Assembly: GCA_949775045.1 (NCBI GenBank) | Contig: OX459098.1 | Span: 12,772,707-12,836,706 of the forward strand | Direction of reading: 5' to 3' | Source of the DNA: Metridium senile | Taxonomy: Eukaryota > Cnidaria > Anthozoa > Actiniaria > Metridiidae | Length of the DNA: 64,000 nt | Shown here: positions 23,600 through 33,500 of the stretch, piece after piece | Layout: every line of letters begins with the position of its first letter | How positions within the stretch are numbered: position 1 is the first letter of the stretch | The notes under the pieces: model-generated | Told to the model about the DNA's origin: nothing | The model's database searches: none | Seen by the model: the letters and a program-made list of their open reading frames with translations, nothing else | Position numbers and translations under genes: made by a program

Positions 23600-24032
23600 G
23601 TTTTGAAAGGAATGCACTAATAATGAAATATCTAATTATTATATATTTTACTTTAAACTGACAATATTACATGACACAAAATGCATTTCGGTCTTGCAAT
23701 GCTTTATTCAGTATGCAGTATTCAGTAGTTTACGTTTTTTGAAATAGCTGTATTATATGTTTAATCGATGTTAATTCATTTTACTGATTTCCTAACTCAC
23801 TATGAGTTTGATCTCATATATCTAATTTTTTTTTTGATTTTATATTTTCCTTTCGGACATAAACTTAAATTTATCAGTTGTAAAATGTTCTGTTTTCTAT
23901 TATACACTTAATTAATGACTGGTCCCGAGGGGAACAGGTAGTTTTGTTTCCCGAGAATCTCAATGCTCCGACGAATGAATGAGGATGATCGGAGAAAATT
24001 CACGGTTGGGTTATTTGTCAAAACAAACTAAC

Positions 24033-24137
24033 AAAAGTAAGTCTTTTTCAAATCATGAGATGAGATCTTCACTGTTAAGTAGCATAGATTGTTAGTTCTA
24101 TATAGTTAACTCGGCAAACCTCTATCTCACAACTTGC
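24033..24137 (-). ncRNA. Second Pol III RNA family, divergent copy 3
   Basis: TATA 24160-24167 and PSE core 24194-24199 both point to a start at 24137. The transcript begins GCAAGTTGTGAGATAGAGGTT, sharing GTTGTGA and AGAGGTTT with the other two copies but differing elsewhere. GUGAGAU can pair with AUCUCAU near 24055-24061. The T4 at 24033-24036 would give about 105 nt; the 3' end is uncertain. Confidence 0.45.
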
Positions 24138-24479
24138 AATTTCTATAGAGCTCACTCAGAATTTATACCCCAAAAAGAAAAGTTATTCTCCAATGTGGGA
24201 TATATTCAAAACCTTCACTGAAAACTGTCAAAAATTGAACAAAATTATCAAACATCGCGCATGCTCATTGACGATAAAACTCAACCTTGACGATGAGACA
24301 CTTTTGTTTATATAAATACCAGACAAAATCCTTGATAGTTCGTCACAAGCTATAACTTAAAAAATTTGTATATTTTTATTTATCTAAAAGAGAAAACAAT
24401 ATACAAAAGCAGTAAAGAGTGGATTATTTTTGAACAGTTTTTTAATTTTAATGTGTGGGATATCATGCAGTGTTGTCAC

Positions 24480-24905
24480 GGGTAACAGCGGGGAATTCCC
24501 CTAGCAGGTGAACCTGCCTTAACATTTACAATTCAAATTTGATCGAAAACAGACTGAATAATTGGTGGCTTAACGCTTTCTCTAGACATCAAAACAGTTT
24601 GTAACACAAACACGTACAACAAAAATATGCTATAAATAAATCGATAACAAGAGAATAAATACCGCCATCCTTCGCAGGCTTCAGAGTGTGGACTGTGGCT
24701 TTGTTTGCAATTGCGACAACGATTTTTGAAATAGGTATATATCGCGTATGGGAGAAAATCAAACCATTAAAAAACTGTCTGTCTGTTCTTTAGTGAACTG
24801 AATTGTAAATGTGATGGTGAAATATGAACCGTGACGTACCAAACACAGGAATCCCGAACTAAAGAATTGTTTATTGTTTATAGTGATGATGGTGCAACTG
24901 ATGAG
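24480..24905. promoter_or_regulatory. kappaB-like palindrome and TGATGGTG blocks
   Basis: GGGGAATTCCCC (24490-24501) in the reverse-oriented block, then forward-oriented TGTCTGTCTGT, TGATGGTGAAAT and TGACGT elements to 24900. It lies upstream of the RNA gene at 25261. Function inferred from recurrence only. Confidence 0.35.
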
Positions 24906-25260
24906 TTGTAACATAGGAATCCCGCACAGATAAAAAAATCATTTCTTCAGACATTTGAAGGAAATTTAAATGGAAAGTGATATTCATTGTACTCTTCACT
25001 TTAAAAGTGTTTTGGTTTTGAATCAATTTTATACTTTTGCTAATGGTTGATTTTAATTAGATATCAATATCCAACATAGAAGAATGAGATAATTTCACGA
25101 TTCAGCAAAGCTCTTTATATTTCAGTTCTTAATGGTCCTTAATGGTCATGCGTTTCAGTTGATAGAATTCAGAAGTGTAGACTCTAGCTGTTTTTCATCC
25201 CACAATGAAGAGAGGAAAATGTTTTTGGTGTATGAATCCTGAGTGTAACTCTGTACAGTC

Positions 25261-25331
25261 GAGGTCCGGATTGGAGAGGGTTATCATGGATACTGACTTA
25301 CACATCCCACTCCATGGCACTTGACTTCACT
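25261..25331 (+). ncRNA. Y RNA-like, type F
   Basis: Start GAGGTCCGGATTGGAGAGGG, GGUUAUC motif, pairing strand CCCACUCCA (one internal A/A mismatch), end CACTTGACTTC (25323-25328). The TATA position reads TATGAATC (25231-25238), a weakened box, while CCCACA 25199-25204 is intact. Only T3 follows the RNA, with a stronger T run about 20 nt later, so the 3' end is uncertain. Confidence 0.6.
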
Positions 25332-25339
25332 TTGTTGCC

Positions 25340-26580
25340 TTCTTATTCTTTTTTTCTATTTAGTTTCTTTTCTATTTTAGATTTTCTTCATTTGAATCTT
25401 ATTTGCGACTTGAAATAAACATTCAAAGTACGAGGAGTGTATAAACATTGCTTTTCTTTTAGTGTAATAATCAGTTTACTGCAGTGAATAAGGTGATTTT
25501 GACTTGCTTTTAAGGACATTCCGTAGTAATAGATTTTGACATAACTTTTTATTGAAACTTTGTACAGTTATACTTTAAGACATGGGCATTTCAAAAATGA
25601 AATAAAAAAGGGGGGTCACCGTGTTGGTTTTGGCACTAGATCACGTCAAAGTTACTCATTTTGACGGCGCGCGAGAGTAATATTTCGATGTATAAAATGA
25701 GAAGAAAAGGCGATTAATGGCACTCTTTTTTGATATTAGTATTGAAATATTAGGTTTAATTACATCTTAGCATCCCAAGTCTTCATTCACACACAATACT
25801 TGGATAGTAAAGTGGACCTGTTAAAAGAAAATAGCGATAATGCAATACACGAGCGTATTGATCACGAACACCTGGATGACAGAATATTACCACAATTCTG
25901 AAATATCTCGAAATCTGGACATACATTTTTAATCAAACTCGGATATGTGTTTGCAAACCTGGATACCATTAGTTTAACACCATAAAAAAGATAGGTCACC
26001 GTATTCGTTTTGGTGCTATGGCACTTTGAATGTACGAATTGTGATATTTTAGTAATACCGACATAGCGCGCGCAAGGTGCGCGAGCTGTAGCGCGCGCTC
26101 TCGCTGGTCAAAATTGTGCGCAGTAGAGCGTGCGCAATGCAAAACTACGGAATGTCCTTAAATCTGTTGATATTTTTTTGTATAAAACAGTACGCGAATA
26201 TATATGGCATATGGGAGAAAACGAAACCTTTAAAGAACTGTCTGTCTGTCCGTCTGTGAATTTGAAATGTAAATGTGATGGTGCAATATGAGCAGTGACG
26301 TAACATACACAGGGAACCCGCACTGAGAAAATTATTCATGATGATGATGGTGCAATACTGTGATGTAACAAAGGAATCCCGCACAGATAAAATATCATTT
26401 CTTCAGGCATTTAGAAGAAAATATAAATGGGAATGGTTATTCACTGCACTCTTCACTTGAAAGTGTTTTGGTTTGAATCAATTTTATACTTTGGATAATG
26501 ATTGATTTAACTTAGATATCAATATCCAACATAGAAGAATGAGATAATTTTACGATTCAGCAGAGCTCTTTATATTGAAG
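25340..26580. other. No supported gene
   Basis: Includes a GC-rich CGCGCGC patch near 26066-26100 and TGATGGTGCAAT / TGACGTAA blocks at 26277-26360. Two overlapping minus-strand frames at 26108-26384 read across these repeated blocks and recur in damaged form at 27783-28125, so they are repeat artefacts. Confidence 0.5.
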
Positions 26581-26705
26581 TTCTTATTGGGCATGCGTAT
26601 CAGTTGATAGAATTCAGAAGTGTAGACCCTAGCTAATTTTCATCCCACAATGAAGAGAGAACATGTTTTTTGGGGTATAAATCCTGAGTGTAACTCTGTA
26701 CTTTC

Positions 26706-26779
26706 GAGGTCCGGACTGGAGAGGGTTACCTCACAAGCCGATTACATTCCTCTCCTGATCACTTGACCTCACTTTTTTT
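26706..26779 (+). ncRNA. Y RNA-like, type A variant
   Basis: Start GAGGTCCGGACTGGAGAGGG, UUACCUCACA, pairing CCUCUCC, end CACTTGACCTC then T7 (26773-26779). TATAAATC 26676-26683; CCCACA 26644-26649; GGGCATGCG near 26590. Complete and probably active. Confidence 0.8.
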
Positions 26780-26849
26780 CCTTTTTGTTCTTTAATTCTC
26801 TATTTCTTTACTTTTATTTTTACTTCTCTGAGTTGAATTGTATAGTATC

Positions 26850-26916
26850 GAGGTCCTATTAGAGAGGGTTATCAGGAATACTGAGTTACACATCCCACTC
26901 GATGACACTTGACTTC
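26850..26916 (+). pseudogene. Promoterless Y RNA-like copy
   Basis: GAGGTCCTATTAGAGAGGG with GGUUAUC and a CACTTGACTTC end, 70 nt after the T run of the previous gene. The CCGG after GAGGTC is lost and no TATA or CCCACA stands upstream at the usual distances. An identical tandem partner is at 29090. Likely a pseudogene or a read-through product. Confidence 0.6.
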
Positions 26917-27642
26917 ACTGTTTGTTGCCTTCGATCTCGATTTTTTTTTCTATTTATTTCTCTATTTCAGATTTTCTTTCTTAATTGAATGTTATTTTCG
27001 AATTGAAATACACCCCCAAAGCACCGAGGAGTGTATAAACATTGCTTTTCTTTTAGTGTGATAATCAGTTTACTGCAGTGAATAAGGTGATTTTGACTTG
27101 TTTTAAAATCTGTGATTGTTTTGCTGAATTGAACCAAACTATAAAACCGTGAATATATATGGCGCATGGGAGAAAAACAAACCATTAAATATTGTCCGTC
27201 TGTCCTTCTGTGAATTTGAATTGTAAATGTGATGGTGAAATATAACAAACACAGGAAATCCGCACTGAGAAAATCGTTCATGATGATGGTGGTGCAATAT
27301 TATCCGTGACGTAACAAGCACAGGAATCCCACATTGAATCAAATCATGCAGAGAGTTTGGATAGACATGAATAAAGGGAAATACCATCATCGATTAAATT
27401 ATCTTCTCGTCACATTCCTTTTCGTTGGAATTATTTATATTTACGATAATCATTAATTTAGGGTTACAGTAAATACATATCAAGAATATTTCTTGACACT
27501 GCAAATCTCATAATATTTTAAGTTCTCAATGGGCATGCGCTTTATTTATTGTCAATGCTATATTTGTTCTTGTTTTATATCCCACATTATAGGAAGACTA
27601 GTATTTTTGCTGTACAAAGGCTAAGAAATACTAGTAACATTC

Positions 27643-27719
27643 GAGGTCCGGATTGGAAAGGGTTACCTATCAAAGATGAGCCACAATTACCCTCTCCTGC
27701 CGACTTGACCTCATTTTTT
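27643..27719 (+). ncRNA. Y RNA-like, type E (divergent)
   Basis: Start GAGGTCCGGATTGGAAAGGG, UUACC, pairing strand CCCUCUCC (one A/C mismatch), end GACTTGACCTC and T6. CCCACA 27581-27586 is exactly at -62. The TATA position reads TACAAAGG (27613-27620), so promoter strength is doubtful. Confidence 0.6.
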
Positions 27720-28333
27720 CTTTTCTGATAATATTATTTAATCTGTTTATTTCTTTTTTCTTGTATTTCTCCCGTTATATTTTTAACTCCTTTTTACAGT
27801 ATATACAATATTCAGTTTGAATAAAATATTGCATAAGCATGTACATGTATTCCTGTTTTTGGCTTCATTCTGGCCAGGTGGCAAACAGGAAAAACACGAA
27901 AGATAGCTTAAAATGGATTTATTTAGTTTAATTCTTTTTCTTCCTTGTTTGGGAGAACAACAATTGGATAAAAAATGTCTGTCTGTCCGTCCGTCTGTGA
28001 ATTTGAAATGTAAATGTGATGGAGCAATATAAACAGTGACGTAACAAACACAGGGAACCCGCACTGAGAAAAGTATTCATGATGAATATGGTGCAATACT
28101 GTAATGTAACAAAGGAATCCCGCACAGATAAAATATCATTTCTTCAGGCATTTAGAAGAAAATATAAATGGGAATGGTTATTCATTGTACTCTTCACTTT
28201 GAAATTTTTTTGTAATATCCAACATAGAAGAATGATATAATTTCACGATTCAGCAAAGGTCTTTATATTTCAGTTCTTAATGGGCATGCGTATATCAGTT
28301 AATAGAATTCAGAAGTGTAGCTTAGCTGGTTTT

Positions 28334-28366
28334 CATCCCACAATGAAGAGAGGAAATATTTTTTGG
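28334..28366 (+). promoter_or_regulatory. Orphan PSE left by a deletion
   Basis: CATCCCACAATGAAGAGAGG and following bases match the other promoters up to GGTG, then the sequence jumps to ATTTTCACTTG, which elsewhere lies about 300 bp beyond the RNA (compare 29330). TATA and RNA are missing, joined at a GGTG microhomology. Confidence 0.7.
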
Positions 28367-28942
28367 TGATTTTCACTTGTTTTAAAATCTGTTGATTATT
28401 TTGCTGAATTGAACCAAACTAATACAGTGAATATATATGGCGCATGGTAGAAAATCAAACCATTAAAAAACTGTCTGTCTGTTCTTTAGTGAATTTGAAT
28501 TGTAAATGTGATGGTGAAATATGAACCGTGACGTGACAAACACAGGAAACCCGCACTGAGAAAATTATTCATGATGATGATGGTGCAATACTATGATCAA
28601 CATAGGAATGCCGTAGAGATAAAAAGATCATTTCTTCAGACATTTAAAGGAAAGTTTAAATGGAAATGGTTATTCATTGTACTCTTCACTTAAAACGTTT
28701 TTCGGCTTGAATCAATTTTATACTTTTGCTAATGATCGTTTTGATCTTAGCTATCAATATCCAACATAGAAGAATGATATAATTTCACGATTCAGCAGAG
28801 CTCTTTATATTTCAGTCCTTAATGGGCATGCGTATATCAGTTAATATAATTCAGAAGTGTAGACTCAAGCTGTTTTTCATCCCACAATGAAGAAAGGAAA
28901 TATTTTTTGGTGTATAAATTCTGAGTGTAACTCTATATAGTC

Positions 28943-29018
28943 GAGGTCCGGACTAGAGAGGGTTATCTCAACAATTAAGTGAACCCCATCCCTCTCCTGA
29001 TCACTTGACCTCACTTTT
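28943..29018 (+). ncRNA. Y RNA-like, type A variant
   Basis: Start GAGGTCCGGACTAGAGAGGG, UUAUCUCA, pairing CCCUCUC, end CACTTGACCTC and T4. TATAAATT 28913-28920; CCCACA 28881-28886; GGGCATGCG near 28823. Paired in tandem with the promoterless copy at 29090, as 26706 is with 26850. Confidence 0.8.
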
Positions 29019-29089
29019 CCTTTTTGTTCTTTAATTCTCTATTTCTTTACTTTGTGTTTTTTCTTCTCTGAGTTGAATTGTATAGTATC

Positions 29090-29156
29090 GAGGTCCTATT
29101 AGAGAGGGTTATCAGGAATACTGAGTTACACATCCCACTCGATGACACTTGACTTC
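29090..29156 (+). pseudogene. Promoterless Y RNA-like copy
   Basis: Same sequence as 26850-26916 and the same position 3' of a complete gene, so the two-gene module was duplicated whole (about 26640-27120 and 28870-29340). Confidence 0.6.
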
Positions 29157-29728
29157 ACTGTTTGTTGCCTTCGATCTCGATTTTTTTTTCTATTTATTTT
29201 TCTATTTCAGATTTTCTTTCTTAATTGAATGTTATTTTCGAATTGAAATACACCACCAAAGCACCGAGGAGTGTATAAACATTGCTTTTCTTTTAGTGTG
29301 ATAATCAGTTTACTGCAGTGAATAAGGTGATTTTCACTTGTTTTAAAATCTGTTGATTAATTTGCTGAACCAAACTATAGAACAGTCAATATATATCGCG
29401 TATGGGAGAAAAACAAAACCATTAAAAAACTGTCTGTCTGTCACTTCTGTGTTGAATTGTAAATGTGATGGTGAAATATGAACCGTGACGTAACAAACAC
29501 AGGAATCCCGAACTAAAGAATTGTTTATAGTGATGATGGTGCAATATGAGTTGTAAGATAGGAATCCCACACAAATTTAAAAAAAATGTTTTTTAGGGAT
29601 TTAAAAGAAAATTTAGATAGGTATTCTTTGTACTCTTAACTTTAAATTTGTAATTTTTTTTTCGTGTATTTCTCTCGTTATATTTTTAAAATTTTAAACT
29701 CCTTTTTATAGTATATACAATATATTCA

Positions 29729-29892
29729 GTTTGAATAAAATATTGCATAAGCATGTACTTCTGTTTTTTGTTTTTGGCTTCATAATGACACAGGGAATAT
29801 TTCAAATATCTATATTTGATTTATTCCCTGTGTCATTATGAAGCCAAAAACAAAAAACAGAAGTACGTGCTTATGCAATATTTTATTCAAAC
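29729..29892. repeat. Inverted duplication (palindrome)
   Basis: Arms about 70 bp from GTTTGAATAAAATATTGCAT to its complement. The left arm matches the non-palindromic sequence at about 27810-27870, so the palindrome seems to arise from local inverted duplication. Confidence 0.75.
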
Positions 29893-29893
29893 T

Positions 29894-30075
29894 CAAGTTC
29901 AATGTCAGTTGCAGCATTCGGTTGAGAAAACAACTAGTAACTACTAACTAAGATATGCCTAAACATTAAACTAAATATATTTAGTTCTATTCTCTTTCTG
30001 TTTTTTTGGGGGCATATCCTTGTTAGTAGTTACAATTGTTTTCTTAACCGAATGCTGCAACTGACATTGAACTTG
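29894..30075. repeat. Second adjacent inverted repeat
   Basis: CAAGTTCAATGTCAGTTGCA at the left mirrors the right end at 30075; arms about 60 bp, with AACTAGTAACTAC in the inner part. Confidence 0.7.
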
Positions 30076-30573
30076 AATCATCGATTCCACTCGTACCCTC
30101 CCCTCCCCACTTCGTCAAGTTATGACACAGGTAGCCCAACACAAAACACGTTTCAAAATAAACAACTATTTTTTTCGTTTAAACGTCGCAACTTTCTACG
30201 TTCATTTCAATACTTATAAAAGGTATTTGTCCTTGATCACTTCTAAATGTTTCAAGTAAATACAAACCTCTATTTTAAAGACTGATTTAAATTTCTTTCG
30301 TGACCTTTTCCCGATATAACTCAATGACTGTGACGTCATTGCGTGACTAATGAAACCAGAAATAGAAAACAAGTAATCCTCGACAATGATATGAAATACA
30401 GGCACAACAGCTTCATGTCACAGTTGCTTTAGCTATCTCTGAGCTTTTGGTTCAACATTATTTTTTATAGACGCTTCACCTTGAAGTCTTGCCGTCTTTT
30501 TTCACTAGTGTTATCGAGATATCAGCAAGAGAAAAGAAAACAACAACAAGAAAGCTTGTCTATTTGAGGTCAA

Positions 30574-33500
30574 ATGGAGCCGTTGTCAGCACTAGGATGG
30601 CTCGTTATTTTCATTATTCTTGTAGTCATTCTTTATCGTTACGGTACTCAAAGCGCAAGAAATCTTGAAGCTGTTTTCCCGGGCCTCGACGGACCTAAAC
30701 CATGGCCGTTTATCGGTAATATGCCCGGTATGATAAACGCAAAGATGCAGTTGCACTTGTTTCTAGAAATGAACATCAAGAAGTATGGTAGACTCTACTC
30801 TATGACTTTTGCTGGCCTTCCATCGCTTATTACTACCGACCCACAGATGATTAAAGAAATATGCGTCAAACAATTTGATTGTTTCCACGATCGACCGGTA
30901 AGTGTATTGCCTCCTATAGCAGACATTTTTACCCGCATTTTTAGTATCGTCACACAACGATTTCACTCCCACACACGTTGTAGGAAGTAGTATGAGGATG
31001 GTTATAGCCGTTTATTGATCACCCTAAGCGGTACCAAAATACGGTTTTCGACCCCTAAAAGGGACAACGACCATCCACTCGCCTCTTTAACATCGGAGTC
31101 CCTCCCCCTCCCCCTAGGGTTTATTTCGCTGCGAAACGAGTGTTGAGATAGATAAACACCACCCTGCATTTTCGGAGGTCTAGAGAGCAAAGGAAAGAAT
31201 CGTTTTCTTTCTTTTTTTCTCCCTTAGCCACGCAGACCGCCGGCAACGCATGCTAGATAAACACTCAAAGCTGTGTATTGCTTTATAAAATCACAGGTAG
31301 CCCAAGCTATGCATTTGTACGTTTTTTTGCAATATGACGAAATATTTAAAATGCAATAAAAATAAACATGTCTACCTGTGTGTTGTGTTTTTCTTTGCAT
31401 TTCTGTGAAGTTTCAGGCCATTTCCTTCAATTTTGAGTGATTTATGGCTGATGTTCCCCAGCGTCCTAAGAAGAGGGGAAGGTAGCACACTCGGACGAGT
31501 TCGCTCCCCAGGTAGCCTCCAGTAATTCGCTTCTAGCTCGCCCAAAATTACGAATCTCGACAAAATTCCTTCAGATTATCTTTGCCCGATAGTCACTCCT
31601 TCCACTAAACCAAAGTTCTTTTCAAAACTCGAACGCTTTCACTAAAAAAAATCGCTCTATCTCAACGATATCGCTGAAATCCGAGCCGCGACCAGATCAG
31701 GCTTGCAACGGACTTTTTCAAACCATACTTACCCCTTCCCTCCTGTAACAAACTGCTATCCTGTAAGCAGGAGATTACGTTCGCTTTCTACTGTGGAGAC
31801 TACGTGTTTTTGTTCTTCGGTTAAACTAGAGTAGGAAAAAGCCATAACGATTCGGTGTTAAAAAATGTAAGACACGAATTATATAATTTGTACAAAGCAG
31901 TTTGTAACAGGAGGGGAGGGGTAAGTATGGTTTGAAAAAGTCCGTTGCAAGCCTGATCTGGTCGCGGCTCGGATTTCAGCGATATCGTTGAGATAGAGCG
32001 GTTTTTTTTAGTGAAAGCGTTCGAGTTTTGAAAAGAACTTTGGTTTAGTGGAAGGAGTGACTATCGGGCAAAGATAATCTGAAGGAATTTTGTCGAGATT
32101 CGTAATTTTGGGCGAGCTAGAAGCGAATTACTGGAGGCTACCTGGGGAGCGAACTCGTCCGAGTGTGCTACCTTCCCCTCTTCTTAGGACGCTGGGGAAC
32201 ATCAGCCATAAATCACTCAAAATTGAAGGAAATGGCCTGAAACTTCACAGAAATGCAAAGAAAAACACAACACACAGGTAGACATGTTTATTTTTATTGC
32301 ATTTTAAATATTTCGTCATATTGCAAAAAAACGTACAAATGCATAGCTTGGGCTACCTGTGATAAAATTAGTAACGTTTGTTATCGTTCTTTTGTCAGCA
32401 ACAATTTACTCTCCCCAAGCCCCTAGACAAATCAATTTCAATAATAGCTGGAGAAGACTGGAGACGAATTCGTACAACTTTATCGCCGTCGTTCAGTGCG
32501 CACAAACTGAAAGGAATGACGTCATTGATGAACATTGCATGTGACACACTTGTCAAGAAGATAGACCAAGCAGTTGAAGAGGGAAAAAATGTAGACATTG
32601 TCAGGTAAACATCAGTTTTTTGGTTTTACGTCGAAATACGGGCAGTTGTTACCGAATCTCCCTGGCCAGTGGCTAATGTTTAAGTATACACTCACACTCA
32701 TTCCCTTTAATTATGAATTAGGGTGGACCCAGTTTGATATTGTTGTTGTTGTTGTTGTTGTTGTTGTTTTTCGGGGGGGAGGGGAGGTTGTACTAGCCGG
32801 CTAAATTGTAAGTTTACTATCGGGGGGGGAGGGGAGGTAGTACTAGCCGGCTAAATTGTAAGTTTACTATCGGGGGGGGGGGGGGGGGGGGGGGGAGGGG
32901 AGGGGAGGGGGGAGGGGAGGGGAGGTAGTACTAGCCGGCTAAATTGTAAGTTTACTATCGGGGGGGGAGGGGAGGTAGTACTAGCCGGCTAAATTGTAAG
33001 TTTACTATCGGGGGGGGGGGGGGGGGAGGGAGGTAGTACTAGCCGGCTAAATTGTAAGTTTACTATCGGGGGGAGGGGAGGTAGTACTAGCCGGCTAAAT
33101 TGTAAGTTTACTATCGGGGGGGGGGGGGGGAAGGGGAGGTAGTACTAGCCGGCTAAATTGTCAGTTTACTATCGGGGGGGGGAGGGGAGGTAGTACTAGC
33201 CGGCTAAATTGTAAGTTTACTATCGGGGGGAGGGGAGGTAGTACTAGCCGGCTAAATTGTAAGTTTACTATCGGGGGGGGGGGGGAAGGGGAGGTAGTAC
33301 TAGCCGGCTAAATTGTAAGTTTACTATCGGGGGGGGGGGGGAGGGGAGGTAGTACTAGCCGGCTAAATTGTAAGTTTACTATCAAATGGTCACTTAATAG
33401 ATCTTGAGGATGATTACTTTGGGCAGTTGTACATTTGATGGTCGAAGGGGAGGAGCTAAAGGCTCCATATTTGAATGCTAATGAGGCAAATGTTCATTAA

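Noticed and set aside
26108..28125. Overlapping minus-strand frames sharing MRVPCVCYVT-like starts
   Set aside because: They arise from the repeated TGATGGTGCAAT blocks; the frames change from copy to copy.
3107..29156. A CRISPR-like array or tRNA cluster as the explanation of the repeats
   Set aside because: Repeats are hundreds to thousands of bases apart with Pol III promoters, on both strands, in a eukaryotic context.
24900..29600. Other TGATGGTGCAAT blocks as separate RNA genes
   Set aside because: No consistent TATA, start or T run could be found in either orientation; left as possible regulatory repeats.
31372..32281. Two identical 63-codon frames on opposite strands in P450 intron 1
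   Set aside because: A consequence of the mirror-image arms of the foldback element; no familiar motif or splice context.
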